Source of the DNA: Paraburkholderia kururiensis
GTDB taxonomy: Bacteria > Pseudomonadota > Gammaproteobacteria > Burkholderiales > Burkholderiaceae
DNA: 64,000 bases
Reading direction: 5' to 3'
Assembly: GCF_034424375.1 (NCBI RefSeq)
Contig: NZ_CP139965.1
Coordinates: forward strand, 2,976,001 to 3,040,000
This document shows, one piece after another, positions 35,355-43,955 of the stretch. The notes beneath the pieces are model-generated. The model was not told the DNA's origin. It saw only the letters and a list, made by a program, of their open reading frames with translations, and searched no databases. How positions within the stretch are numbered: the stretch's first letter is position 1; each line of letters opens with the position of its first letter. Both the position numbers and the translations under genes were made by a program.

Positions 35355-35418
35355 CCCACGATCAGCTATCTGGATGCTTGAACGCTTTCGGCAATGGTAG
35401 GGAGCGCCTAACGTTACG

Positions 35419-36240
35419 TCAGTTTGACGAAGCAAGCTTCATGATCCGTTCCGCCCGTAGCACGACCGGCCGGTCCACCATGCTTCCATCTGTCATCAGT
35501 GCGACGCCCTTCCCGTCCTGCGCCGCATCAAGCACACATCGCGCCCACGCTATGTCGCTTTCCGATGGCGCATAACCCTCGTTCACCGTGGCCACCTGCT
35601 TCGGGTGAATGCAGAGCTTGCCGAAGAACCCAAATCGCTTTCCGTTGCGGGTGTCGCGTTCGAGTTGCAACGCGTCGTGCACCGCGACCGTTACGCCATC
35701 GACAGGAGCATCGATACCGGCCACACGCGAGACTTTCGTGAGCTCGGCCCGAAAGCCGTTGAGTTCCTCGTTGTCCACGTCCATCTGCATATCGAGCATG
35801 AAGTCGAGCGTGCCGAACATGAGCTGACGCACGCATGGCGCGTTCGCAATTTCAAGTGCGTTGCACATGCCCTTCGCACTTTCAATGAGCGGGAAGACAG
35901 CCGTTTGCTGCCCCACTGCGCAGACGAGAGCGGCTACGTCGGCGGAACATTCCGTTTTCGGCAGCACGAGCCCCGCGATTCCCGGCAGACGGCTCAACTG
36001 TGCGTCTTCGTCGAACCACGGCGTGCCACGGGCATTGACACGGACATATACCACGCGGTCTTCTCGCGCCCAGGTAGCGACAGAATCGCGGGCCGATATC
36101 TTGTCCGCCGCGGCAACCGCGTCTTCCAGATCGATGATTACCGCGTCGGCGCCGCTCTTCATCGCACGATCGAAGCGTTCCGGCCTGCTTCCTGGTACAA
36201 AGAGATAGGAGCGGTGTTTCCCAGCGCCATGTTCTGTCAT
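35419..36240 (-). CDS. HpcH/HpaI-CitE-type lyase, probable citramalyl-CoA-lyase-like
   Basis: This 273-residue TIM-barrel lyase belongs to the CitE-like branch. Visible features are RSYLFVPGSRPERFDRAM at the start, ADAVIIDLEDAV with the metal-site acidic residues, the RVNARGTPW strand, PLIESAKGM with the conserved Glu, and FGKLCIHPKQV near the C-terminus. CitE-like single-subunit lyases cleave malyl-, citramalyl- or related CoA thioesters. It is the last gene of the one-strand cluster with a CoA-transferase and a mesaconyl-C4-CoA-hydratase-like enzyme, so (S)-citramalyl-CoA cleavage to acetyl-CoA and pyruvate is a plausible role. Confidence 0.85.
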   Translation of the reverse strand: MTEHGAGKHRSYLFVPGSRPERFDRAMKSGADAVIIDLEDAVAAADKISARDSVATWAREDRVVYVRVNARGTPWFDEDAQLSRLPGIAGLVLPKTECSADVAALVCAVGQQTAVFPLIESAKGMCNALEIANAPCVRQLMFGTLDFMLDMQMDVDNEELNGFRAELTKVSRVAGIDAPVDGVTVAVHDALQLERDTRNGKRFGFFGKLCIHPKQVATVNEGYAPSESDIAWARCVLDAAQDGKGVALMTDGSMVDRPVVLRAERIMKLASSN

Positions 36241-36292
36241 GTCGTTCCTTATGGTCCGTGTGCACGGTGGTCGTGTGCACCGTCGCAGACAT

Positions 36293-37264
36293 TCACCCTC
36301 TGTTCGCGCGCAAACGCAAAAGCGCCAGCACGCTGTCGATGGTCGGTGTGCCAAGTCCGGCGATGTCGCGCATGGCTTCGATCGAATCGGCGAGCGGCTG
36401 ATATTCGAGCGGACGTCCTCGCTCGAGATCCTGCAGCATCGACATCTTGTGATGAGGTGCCGAGCGCGCCGCAGCCAGCCGTTCTTCAACCGCAATGGGC
36501 GGCGGCCCGCCCAGCGCGCACGCCACGGCATCGGCTTCCTGCATCATGCGGCGCACGACGTCCACGACGCCTGGGCTCGCCGCCAGCTCGCCCCACGTTG
36601 CGAGCGTCAACGCCGCTACCGGATTCCAGCACAAGCTGCTGATCATCTTGGTCCATAGCCAGCTACGGATGTTGTCGACTACAGGCGATTCGAAGCCCGC
36701 GGCGCACATCGCCTCCGACAGACGCCGCACACGCGCCGATACAGAACCGTCCGGCTCGCCGAGTGGCAGCTTTGCGTAGCTACCGTCCTGATGAACGGCG
36801 CCCGGCGCGACGACTTGTGCCGCGACGCGAAACACACAACCGAGTACACGCTGCGGCGGGATAGCACGCCATAGCGTGCCACCGGGATCGAGCCGGTCGA
36901 TGCGGCGATTGCCATGCGCGCCCGGCTGCCCGTAGAAGTACCAATAAGGAATGCCGGTGGTCGGTGGAATGAGCGAAGTATTTTCGCCGATGAGCGGCTC
37001 GATGGAATTCACCACATCCAGCAGTTGATGCTGCTTCAGCGCAAGGAACACGTAGTCCTGTACGTCGAGCGACGCGGGGTTGTCCGTTGCCTTCACATGT
37101 GCCGTGACCTCGCCCGAGGCGTCGACAATGTGTATGCCCTGCCGGCTGATTGCATCCAGTTGTTCGCCGCGCGCAACGACGCTGACCTCGATACCCGAAA
37201 CGCAAGCGAGGCGCCCGGCGATCAGACTGCCGATAGCTCCGGCTCCATAGACACACACCTTCAT
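36293..37264 (-). CDS. Ketopantoate-reductase-family (PanE/ApbA-like) oxidoreductase
   Basis: This 323-residue protein has an N-terminal Rossmann domain with VYGAGAIGS at residues 5-13 and a C-terminal helical ApbA domain, including SWLWTKMISSLCWNPVAALT, where the Lys and Asn match the catalytic pair of the family. Biosynthetic panE is usually elsewhere, and copies in catabolic clusters often act on other 2-oxo acids. A reduction or oxidation of a 2-oxo/2-hydroxy acid is therefore likely, but the substrate cannot be read. Its start overlaps the stop of the MFS gene by four bases. Confidence 0.85.
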   Translation of the reverse strand: MKVCVYGAGAIGSLIAGRLACVSGIEVSVVARGEQLDAISRQGIHIVDASGEVTAHVKATDNPASLDVQDYVFLALKQHQLLDVVNSIEPLIGENTSLIPPTTGIPYWYFYGQPGAHGNRRIDRLDPGGTLWRAIPPQRVLGCVFRVAAQVVAPGAVHQDGSYAKLPLGEPDGSVSARVRRLSEAMCAAGFESPVVDNIRSWLWTKMISSLCWNPVAALTLATWGELAASPGVVDVVRRMMQEADAVACALGGPPPIAVEERLAAARSAPHHKMSMLQDLERGRPLEYQPLADSIEAMRDIAGLGTPTIDSVLALLRLRANRG

Positions 37265-38643
37265 CGCGCGACTTCTCCCGAGATGCGCTTCAGCGCTTCG
37301 CGCGGACTCTCCTCGTGGCTCGGCGCACGGCCCTCGGCAATGGCGAGCAGGTCCACATCACGCGTCTCGGGTCCGGCCCATGCGCTGAAGAGAAACAGCA
37401 GTCCACCGACGCATTCGAGCACCAGCGGTGTGTACTCGTACGGCATGAACTTCTGCAAGCCCAGCAGCCAGAAGCTGTAGAGGCCCGGCACGATCACGCT
37501 CAGGTAGTAAGCAAGCGAATAGCCGGTGGAACGCATCCGCGTCGGAAAGCATTCGTTCAGGTACGTGATGACGACGCCGAGCGACCCGCTTGCGACAATC
37601 ATCAAGACGGATATCGCGACACCCATGCCTGCGGCGTCGTGCGCCCCTTTGCCGTATTCGACGATCGTGTGATAGAGAAAAGGCGACAGCGTGATCGCGA
37701 CACCGAAGATCATCAACATCCGCCGTCGCCCGATCTTTTGACTGAGCACGCCGAACGCGACCACCGCAATCATCACCGCCACGTTCGCAACGATCGCCCA
37801 TTTCGTGAAGATGGAAGCCGGCACGTGCAGATAGCCCATCATCAGGGAAGGCAGCAGCGAGAGTGCCATCTGGTTGCTGAACCAGTAGCCGGTCATCATC
37901 AGAAAGAGAATGCCCGCCTTGCGCACGTGCGCGCGATTGCCCAGAAGCTCGCCGAGCGGTTGCTTTTTGGCGCGCGTGCCGTGCAGGCCCTTGAACTCCA
38001 GCTCCGGCACCTTCGCGTAATAAAACAGATAGACCACCCCGAACAACACGCCGGCCAGAAAAGGCAGGCGCCATCCCCACGCGCTGTACTGCGCTCTGGA
38101 GATGAAGAGCAGCAGCACGAACTGGATGGCGTTGATGGCGATCACCGAAAACACGGCCGATGCGGCCATCAGCCCGCCGACAAGCCCGCGCATCGGGATG
38201 GGCGAACGTTCGAGCGCGAGCGGCAGTGCAGACGCATAACCGCCGCCGAGAAAAATGCCGTCCAGAAACCGCAGCAGAATGAAGAGCACCACCGCCCCAT
38301 AGCCCCACTGTGCATAGCCGGGCATGATCGACAGCACGAACGTGACGAAGGTAAATCCGGCCGAAACCAGCATGGCGATCTTCTTACGTCCGTACTTGTC
38401 GCTGAGATGTCCGAATATCAAACCGCCCAGCGGACGACCGAGCAGCGTGGCGGTGAAGATCAGCGTGCTGACCGTGACCTGAATCGACTCGGGCAGCGAT
38501 TTCGGTATGAAATAGCCGATGATTGCCGGCAGGATGAATGCCGGAAGATAGATGTCGAACGTGTCGATGAACATCATGAACGCTCCACCGAACATGGAAC
38601 GTTTCGCCGCCGGCGAGAGGCTCGCGGCTGTCGGCTGATTCAT
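37261..38643 (-). CDS. MFS transporter, metabolite:H+ symporter type
   Basis: This 460-residue protein has about 12 membrane helices. Helix 1 carries MFIDTFDIYLPAFILPAIIG, the 2-3 loop reads GHLSDKYGRKKIAM (MFS motif A), and a second copy GVLSQKIGRRRML lies between the two halves. The pattern fits the sugar-porter/MHS-like group that imports organic acids. I chose the ATG at 38641-38643 because GAGGAGA lies eight bases upstream; an upstream in-frame start lacks this. It probably imports the substrate or an intermediate of the cluster. Confidence 0.88.
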   Translation of the reverse strand: MNQPTAASLSPAAKRSMFGGAFMMFIDTFDIYLPAFILPAIIGYFIPKSLPESIQVTVSTLIFTATLLGRPLGGLIFGHLSDKYGRKKIAMLVSAGFTFVTFVLSIMPGYAQWGYGAVVLFILLRFLDGIFLGGGYASALPLALERSPIPMRGLVGGLMAASAVFSVIAINAIQFVLLLFISRAQYSAWGWRLPFLAGVLFGVVYLFYYAKVPELEFKGLHGTRAKKQPLGELLGNRAHVRKAGILFLMMTGYWFSNQMALSLLPSLMMGYLHVPASIFTKWAIVANVAVMIAVVAFGVLSQKIGRRRMLMIFGVAITLSPFLYHTIVEYGKGAHDAAGMGVAISVLMIVASGSLGVVITYLNECFPTRMRSTGYSLAYYLSVIVPGLYSFWLLGLQKFMPYEYTPLVLECVGGLLFLFSAWAGPETRDVDLLAIAEGRAPSHEESPREALKRISGEVAR

Positions 38644-38714
38644 GGCAATGTCTCCTCGATTGGATTTCCCGGCGCGGCATCGCAACGGCGCGCGCCGCTT
38701 AAGTCAGCGGAACG

Positions 38715-39563
38715 TCAGCCGAACGTCGCGTCGGCCTGCATGGATACGCTGCCGTCCGGCAGTGCCGTCCAGACCGTTGCATCGCTGCCGCTCGCGTGTG
38801 CATTGATCGTGAGCACGGTGCCGAGCACGCTCGGCTGCATGCCGCGGTAGCGGAACGTCGTGAGCGATCTACCCGCAACCTCTTCGGTGTACATCGCCAG
38901 AAGCGTCGCGTGCAGCGGGCCGTGAATCACGAGGTTGCTGTAGCCCTCCACCTCGCGGCAATAGTCGACGTCGTAATGAATACGGTGGCCGTTGAACGTC
39001 AGCGCCGAATAGCGGAACAAGGTGGTCGACGTGGGTTCGAAGCGCCTGCTGTGCTGCGCCGCGGGCATGGCCGGCGCGGCCGAAGGCGGGCGCGAACCGG
39101 GCGGCGCCGGTTCCTTGTAGACGATATCGTGATGCTCGCTGATTGCGATGCGGCCCTCATGTAGCACGTCATGCCGCACGGTCACGAACACCAGTTCACC
39201 GCTGCGCCCCTGCTTGTGTTCGACAGAGACGATCCGCGAACGCTTCTCGACGCTCGCGCCCAACGGCAGCGGTGCGAGAAACTCGAGCCGGCCGCCTGCC
39301 CACATGCGATTGGGCAGCGGCACGGGCGGCAGGAAGCCGCCGCGTGCTGGATGACCGTCGCGCCCGAGCTCCGATGGCGGGGAGCCGCTCAGGAAGTAGA
39401 TCCAGTGCCATAGCGGCGGCAGCGGCGCGCCGTCGACCAGCGCGGCGGGATCGAGGCCCAGCGTGGCGGCCATCAGGTGCGCATGACGAATCGACAACGT
39501 ATCGACGTCCGACGTCTGCCTGCCGACCCATTGCTTCAGATGCGCCATATCCACACGACTCAT
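38715..39563 (-). CDS. Hotdog-fold hydratase, mesaconyl-C4-CoA / itaconyl-CoA hydratase-like
   Basis: This 282-residue protein has the double-hotdog HTD2/MaoC-like architecture. The N-terminal half includes LPPLWHWIYFLSGSPPSELG and GGFLPPVPLPNRMWAGGRL. The C-terminal half has the hydratase motif FRYSALTFNGHRIHYDVDY with the catalytic-type N-x3-H-x-D/Y pattern, and GYSNLVIHGPLHATLL. Such proteins hydrate mesaconyl-C4-CoA or itaconyl-CoA to citramalyl-CoA. AGGAGAA precedes the ATG. It overlaps the end of the CoA-transferase gene by four bases, supporting consecutive steps. Confidence 0.85.
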   Translation of the reverse strand: MSRVDMAHLKQWVGRQTSDVDTLSIRHAHLMAATLGLDPAALVDGAPLPPLWHWIYFLSGSPPSELGRDGHPARGGFLPPVPLPNRMWAGGRLEFLAPLPLGASVEKRSRIVSVEHKQGRSGELVFVTVRHDVLHEGRIAISEHHDIVYKEPAPPGSRPPSAAPAMPAAQHSRRFEPTSTTLFRYSALTFNGHRIHYDVDYCREVEGYSNLVIHGPLHATLLAMYTEEVAGRSLTTFRYRGMQPSVLGTVLTINAHASGSDATVWTALPDGSVSMQADATFG

Positions 39564-40729
39564 GACGGTTCTCCTATCGCTACGTCCGCGAACTCCTCGC
39601 GTAGTGCGGCTCCCTGCTGATTCAGCCGCGGTGCCGGCATGAACCGCTGTGCATCCCACGGCGCACGCACAGCTGGCGCGATCAGTTCGAGTTCGCAGTC
39701 GCCCACCTGCATCGGCCACGTACGAAGAGCCGGGTGCTTCGCCATTTCCGCAACGGAGCGCACCTGTGCGAATGCCGTATTGGCTTCGGCAAGCCGATGC
39801 AGCACTTGCTCGACATCCAGCAACGCAAACGCCCCGGCGATCACCGCATCGAGCGCGGCGCCGTTGCACACGCGCGCATTGTTCGTCGCGAAGCGTTCGT
39901 CGTTCGCGACATCGGGCTCGCGCAAAAAGACGGCGCAAAACTGTTGCCACTCGCGCTCGTTCTGGATGCTGATCACGATGTCGCGGCCATCGCGCGTCGT
40001 GTAGGCACCATAGGGCGCAATCGAGGGATGCCGCACGCCCTGCCGTGTCGGCGCGCCCTTTCCATACATTTCGTGGACGTACGGAATCGTCATCCAGTCG
40101 GCAGCGCCATCGAAAAGCGATACCGCGAGGCCCGTGCCCGCCCCCGTTCGTTCACGCAGCGCCAATGCGGAAAGGACTGCGATCGTGGCGTTCATGCCCG
40201 CGCCGATATCGCAGATCGACACGCCGATGCGTCCGTAACCTTCGGGCGTGCCCGTGATCGACACGAGCCCGCTCTCGCATTGCACCAGCATGTCGTAGGC
40301 CTTGAGCGCGCTCGCGTCACCTTCGCCGTAACCGGTGATGTCGCACGTGATGAGACGCGGGTTGCTCCTGCGCAGCGCTGCGCTGTCGAGGCCGGCACGT
40401 GCGAGCGCGCCCGGCGCGAGGTTCTGGACAAAGACGTCCGCTTTCGAAACGATGCGTTTGAGCAATGCCGCATCTTCCGCTTGCTTGAAGTCGAGTACGA
40501 GCGACTCCTTGCCTCGATTGGTCCAGACGAAGTACGACGACTCGCCGTTCGCCGCGTCGTCGTAGCCGCGCGCGAAGTCGCCCTCCGCGCGTTCGATCTT
40601 GATGACACGCGCGCCCATTTCAGCGAGCCGGCCGGTGCACAGCGGCGCGGCCAGCGCCTGCTCTATGGAGACCACCAGAAGCCCTTCCAGTGGTTTCGTG
40701 TTCGTCTGCTTTGCCGCCGATGCGGACAT
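39560..40729 (-). CDS. CaiB/BaiF-family (class III) CoA-transferase
   Basis: This 389-residue protein belongs to the class III CoA-transferases, which move CoA between carboxylic acids through an Asp-anhydride intermediate. Landmarks are GLLVVSIEQALAAPLCTGRLAEMGARVIKIE at the N-terminus, FARGYDD, VLDFKQAEDAALLKRIVSKADVFVQNLAPG, and the long middle part with MNATIAVLSALALRERTG. The acceptor is probably a dicarboxylate such as itaconate or mesaconate, because the next gene encodes a C5-CoA hydratase-like protein. An intramolecular CoA transfer, as for mesaconyl-CoA, is an alternative. Confidence 0.87.
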   Translation of the reverse strand: MSASAAKQTNTKPLEGLLVVSIEQALAAPLCTGRLAEMGARVIKIERAEGDFARGYDDAANGESSYFVWTNRGKESLVLDFKQAEDAALLKRIVSKADVFVQNLAPGALARAGLDSAALRRSNPRLITCDITGYGEGDASALKAYDMLVQCESGLVSITGTPEGYGRIGVSICDIGAGMNATIAVLSALALRERTGAGTGLAVSLFDGAADWMTIPYVHEMYGKGAPTRQGVRHPSIAPYGAYTTRDGRDIVISIQNEREWQQFCAVFLREPDVANDERFATNNARVCNGAALDAVIAGAFALLDVEQVLHRLAEANTAFAQVRSVAEMAKHPALRTWPMQVGDCELELIAPAVRAPWDAQRFMPAPRLNQQGAALREEFADVAIGEPS

Positions 40730-40759
40730 GTGATCTCTCCTTGCCTTGCTTTCTGTGAG

Positions 40760-42199
40760 TCAGGTCGCGTCGCTGCCATGCGCGGGCACGATGTGCTGCA
40801 TCAAACCGGACACCGCGTGCACGTTCTCCAGATCCATCAGTGCGTCGACCGCGGCATCGATCTGCGCCGGCGTCAACACGCGTCGCGCGTTGTGCCTGAA
40901 TTTGCCGATCAGCGCAGCATCGTCCATTTCGAACCCGGGACGGGGCGTGCCGGACGCGAATGTTGTCTCGTCGGTGTACGTGCGGCCATTCGCGGTCACT
41001 TCGATGCGACCGAGACTCATCAAGCGATCCGCGAGCGGCCGGCGCGTGTATTCCGGGTGTACTTCACACGTCACCTTGTCCATGAACGCGAGAATTTTCG
41101 CGTCGTGCATCGTGGCCTCGTCCTGCCACTCCGGGCCGATCGTTACCCCGTGCGCGGCGACCGCGAAGTTGTACGCCGCGCTGAACTGGGCGTCGATTGC
41201 GCTGAGAATGATGCGGTTTTGCAGATGCGGTTTTTCGCAGTATTGCGGGCCGAACACACGAATGCTGTCGATGTCGTCCGGCGTGAATCCATGCAGCCCC
41301 ACCATGCGGTAGAACAGGTCGAGACTCGAGTGCAGCACGCGACAGCACGGATAAGGCTTGTATTGCTGTTCAGCAAAGAGCCACTCGTCGTGCAGACCCG
41401 GCAGCACGCGTTCCGGCATCCAGGTATCGCTTCCCGTGAAGCGCCACAGGCCGCTCACGCCGTCGAACAGCGTCTCGTCGCCGAGGTAGCCCATTTCGGC
41501 GAGATAACAGGCGACGATGGCGCCGGTGCCCTGCCATCCCGGCGTGCCGTACTTCACCATCGACATGGGCACGCTGTACGACAGCTTGCCGTGCGTCGGC
41601 ACCTGCGTGTAATGCCCTGCGAGGCCAAGCGCGTGCGTCATCCGTTGCGTGTCGAGCGCGAGCAAGCGCCCGACACCCGCTGCAGCACCGACGTTGAACC
41701 GTGAGCCGCCGTACGGTGTCGTCCATTCGTAGCGCTGCGCGTCGGGGCCTTCGGCGAACACCTGGATCATCGGCGACATGCCGCGCGTAACGCGCATCGC
41801 CACTTCGTGCGACAGCACCGTCGCGAGGATCAGGTCTTTGCCCGAAGCGTTGCGCTGCTCGGCAATCGCCATCACGGGCGGTACGACGTAGGGCGACACG
41901 TGGCCGCCGGGAATCACGAGCGCGTCGTAATCCATCGCGTTGATGAGTTCGCCGTTCGCGAGCACCGCGTTGCAGGACGACACCTTGCCTGCTACACCGA
42001 TGATGGACGCCTCGGCCGGACCGCCAAGCCGTTGGGACAACGCAATGCACAGCCGCCCCTTCTCCGACGATATCGACGCGAGCGCGCAGCCGATCGAATC
42101 GAGCAGCACACGTTTCGCTTCATGCACGATCGCATGCGGCAGGTCGTCGTACGCAGCCTCGGCGGCGAAGCGCGACAGCGCCTTCAGCACATCAGTCAT
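40760..42199 (-). CDS. MmgE/PrpD-family protein
   Basis: This 479-residue protein is of the MmgE/PrpD superfamily, which includes 2-methylcitrate dehydratase, cis-aconitate decarboxylase and iminodisuccinate epimerase. Seen are the N-terminal helical domain with LLDSIGCALASISSEKGRL, then ANGELINAMDYDALVIPGGHVSPYVVP (the conserved D-x-H-type segment), and a C-terminal lid domain beginning near PCCRVLHSSLDLF. The start was chosen for AAGGA six bases upstream. Because it precedes C5-dicarboxylate CoA genes, a decarboxylase or dehydratase that makes or uses itaconate, mesaconate or citraconate is plausible. The exact reaction is unknown. Confidence 0.85.
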   Translation of the reverse strand: MTDVLKALSRFAAEAAYDDLPHAIVHEAKRVLLDSIGCALASISSEKGRLCIALSQRLGGPAEASIIGVAGKVSSCNAVLANGELINAMDYDALVIPGGHVSPYVVPPVMAIAEQRNASGKDLILATVLSHEVAMRVTRGMSPMIQVFAEGPDAQRYEWTTPYGGSRFNVGAAAGVGRLLALDTQRMTHALGLAGHYTQVPTHGKLSYSVPMSMVKYGTPGWQGTGAIVACYLAEMGYLGDETLFDGVSGLWRFTGSDTWMPERVLPGLHDEWLFAEQQYKPYPCCRVLHSSLDLFYRMVGLHGFTPDDIDSIRVFGPQYCEKPHLQNRIILSAIDAQFSAAYNFAVAAHGVTIGPEWQDEATMHDAKILAFMDKVTCEVHPEYTRRPLADRLMSLGRIEVTANGRTYTDETTFASGTPRPGFEMDDAALIGKFRHNARRVLTPAQIDAAVDALMDLENVHAVSGLMQHIVPAHGSDAT

Positions 42200-42234
42200 A
42201 ACCGTTCCTTCAAAAGTGCGTCTCTTGTAGCGGT

Positions 42235-43446
42235 TCAAAATGCCACGACAAGCCCAGTTGAGACGCCCAGCGGATGACGCTGCGTCGTCTTCGTGCCATA
42301 GCCGAGCACCTGGTTTCCGGAGAGCGTGGTTCTATCGATTTCGCCATACAGGTAGGTGGTTTTCGACAAGGACCAGGTCGCCGCGAACATCAGCAGATCT
42401 TTTTTGCCACTGGTCCCGGAAGCGGCGCCCGCCGCCCGCGCGATCGGCGTGTCGACCAGGGTGCGAAACCAGCCGCCCGCCAGATTGAAGAATGGAGACA
42501 CAGTCCAGTTTGCGCCGAACCAGCCGACCCGCACACGTGTGTCGCCTTGCGCCGGTGTCAACGGCAGTCCGGCGACGACGTTGTTGAGCGCTCCGGCAAG
42601 GCGCTCGTCGTTGTAGCCGGCTGACACCCGTACAGGTCCGAATCTGTACGCGGCGCCGGCAGTCCACGAGCGATCCGCATAGGTGGGCGTGTTCGCGTTG
42701 ACGGTGGGCTCGCCGGCAACGGCCGGCGGCCCCGCAACCGCTGGCGCACCGGTGAAGACGCCGCCTGTCGTCGCGATCTTGCGAGTGGTATACGAGCCCG
42801 CTATCACTAACGGCCCTGACTTGTACGCAAGCGATCCCGCAGTCGCCGTATTCGCCGTAACGGCGCCCGCGACGTTGCCGAACGCGTGTTCGGCCCGCAC
42901 GGTGATCGGCCCGAACACGCCGGTGTATTGCACATCGTTGTGGAAACGCACGCCGGCGGTCACTTGCGAGACGCTGCTGCCGGGGACGATGGCGCTGACC
43001 GGATCGATGGTCGGATAACGATAGTTGAATGGATCGTAGTCGTAGCTCGTGCGCCAGCCCACGCTGTAGTTCTGGCCAAGGTCGATCGTTCCCCAGCGCA
43101 CGTGCGAGATTCCGACAATCGCCAACCGCTGGAACAACGCCCGGTTGCCTGTGATGGGCGAGCCGGTTGTCGATTCGAGCGCGCCGTTGCCGGCGTTCCA
43201 GCCCGTTTCGAGGTTGAAGTGCGCGCTCAACCCGCCGCCCAGTTCTTCGACGCCCTTGAAGCCGAGCCGATTCGGCGTCGATGTGCCGTTCGAGCCCATG
43301 CTTACCGAACTTTGGCCCGCAGCGTTCGCCTCATGAAGGTAGCGCAGGCCTGCATCGTATATTCCATAGATCGTCATGCTCGACTCCGCATGAGCGGCGG
43401 CCGCGAATATCCCTAGCGCACCGGCCGCTATCTGTCTCTTCCTCAT
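42235..43446 (-). CDS. Outer-membrane porin, OmpC-like trimeric family
   Basis: This 403-residue precursor has a short signal peptide (RKRQIAAGALGIFAAAAHA, about residue 20), then the first strand ESSMTIYGIYDAGLRYLHE, the L3-type loop region FNLETGWNAGNGALE and a C-terminal strand ending VSTGLVVAF with the terminal Phe. It lies inside the one-strand catabolic cluster between prpD-like and a broken MFS gene, 35 bases upstream of the former. It may therefore serve as the cluster's own uptake pore for an organic acid. Confidence 0.88.
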   Translation of the reverse strand: MRKRQIAAGALGIFAAAAHAESSMTIYGIYDAGLRYLHEANAAGQSSVSMGSNGTSTPNRLGFKGVEELGGGLSAHFNLETGWNAGNGALESTTGSPITGNRALFQRLAIVGISHVRWGTIDLGQNYSVGWRTSYDYDPFNYRYPTIDPVSAIVPGSSVSQVTAGVRFHNDVQYTGVFGPITVRAEHAFGNVAGAVTANTATAGSLAYKSGPLVIAGSYTTRKIATTGGVFTGAPAVAGPPAVAGEPTVNANTPTYADRSWTAGAAYRFGPVRVSAGYNDERLAGALNNVVAGLPLTPAQGDTRVRVGWFGANWTVSPFFNLAGGWFRTLVDTPIARAAGAASGTSGKKDLLMFAATWSLSKTTYLYGEIDRTTLSGNQVLGYGTKTTQRHPLGVSTGLVVAF

Positions 43447-43489
43447 TCATGTCTCCAGGATAGATTTTTTTGTTGTGATTTCCCGCGGC

Positions 43490-43907
43490 TCAATTGGCCG
43501 TCAGTCGCCAGCCGTGCGGGTACGGCGCATTTCGCATGTCAGCCGGTATGCGCCAGCTCGGGTTCGTGCCTGGACTCTCGGTGCGTTGCCTTAAGACCCC
43601 AGGAAGGCAGATCTCCCCCGCCGCGCAAAACACGGTGCTCGCGCTCGCCAAGGCGTTGCCAAGGGCCTGCGGAACGGCATCGAAGAAGCGGTCGGCAAAC
43701 ACCGCGATGAGGGTCGGCGCGACGGCCAATCCTGTTACGCCAACCCAGGAAAAATGCAGTCCGCTCACCTTGCCGGATCGGCTGAATCAAAAGCGGCAGC
43801 GCTGTGCGGTTGATGAATGCGACCGCATTGATGACGTACAACATCGCTGCCATCCACCCATGCCTGCGCGTAGGCGCAGTCGAATCCGTTTGCACGTTCG
43901 TCTCCAT
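43490..43907 (-). pseudogene. MFS transporter with large internal deletion
   Basis: The first part (43907-43780) encodes an MFS N-terminus with RRHGWMAAMLYVINAVAFIN and RTALPLLIQPIR, typical of helix 1 of organic-acid MFS permeases. The last part (43768-43490, other frame) encodes the final helices HFSWVGVTGLAVAPTLIAVF and ALASASTVFCAAGEICL. The ten or so helices between are gone and the frames do not match. The gene has therefore lost about 300 residues through an internal deletion. An intact MFS gene downstream may cover its role. Confidence 0.75.
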
Positions 43908-43955
43908 CTGTTTTGTCTTGCGGGCGTCGTTGCGGCGTCCGTCAGGGTTGACCCG

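Noticed and set aside
38715..39950. Longer (411-residue) version of the hydratase gene
   Set aside because: The extra N-terminal part overlaps the CoA-transferase gene out of frame. The ATG at 39563 has a ribosome site and a four-base overlap with the upstream gene.
39734..41704. 656-residue plus-strand open frame opposite the CoA-transferase and PrpD-like genes
   Set aside because: It runs across the start and stop signals of two well-recognised minus-strand genes and shows no domain likeness.
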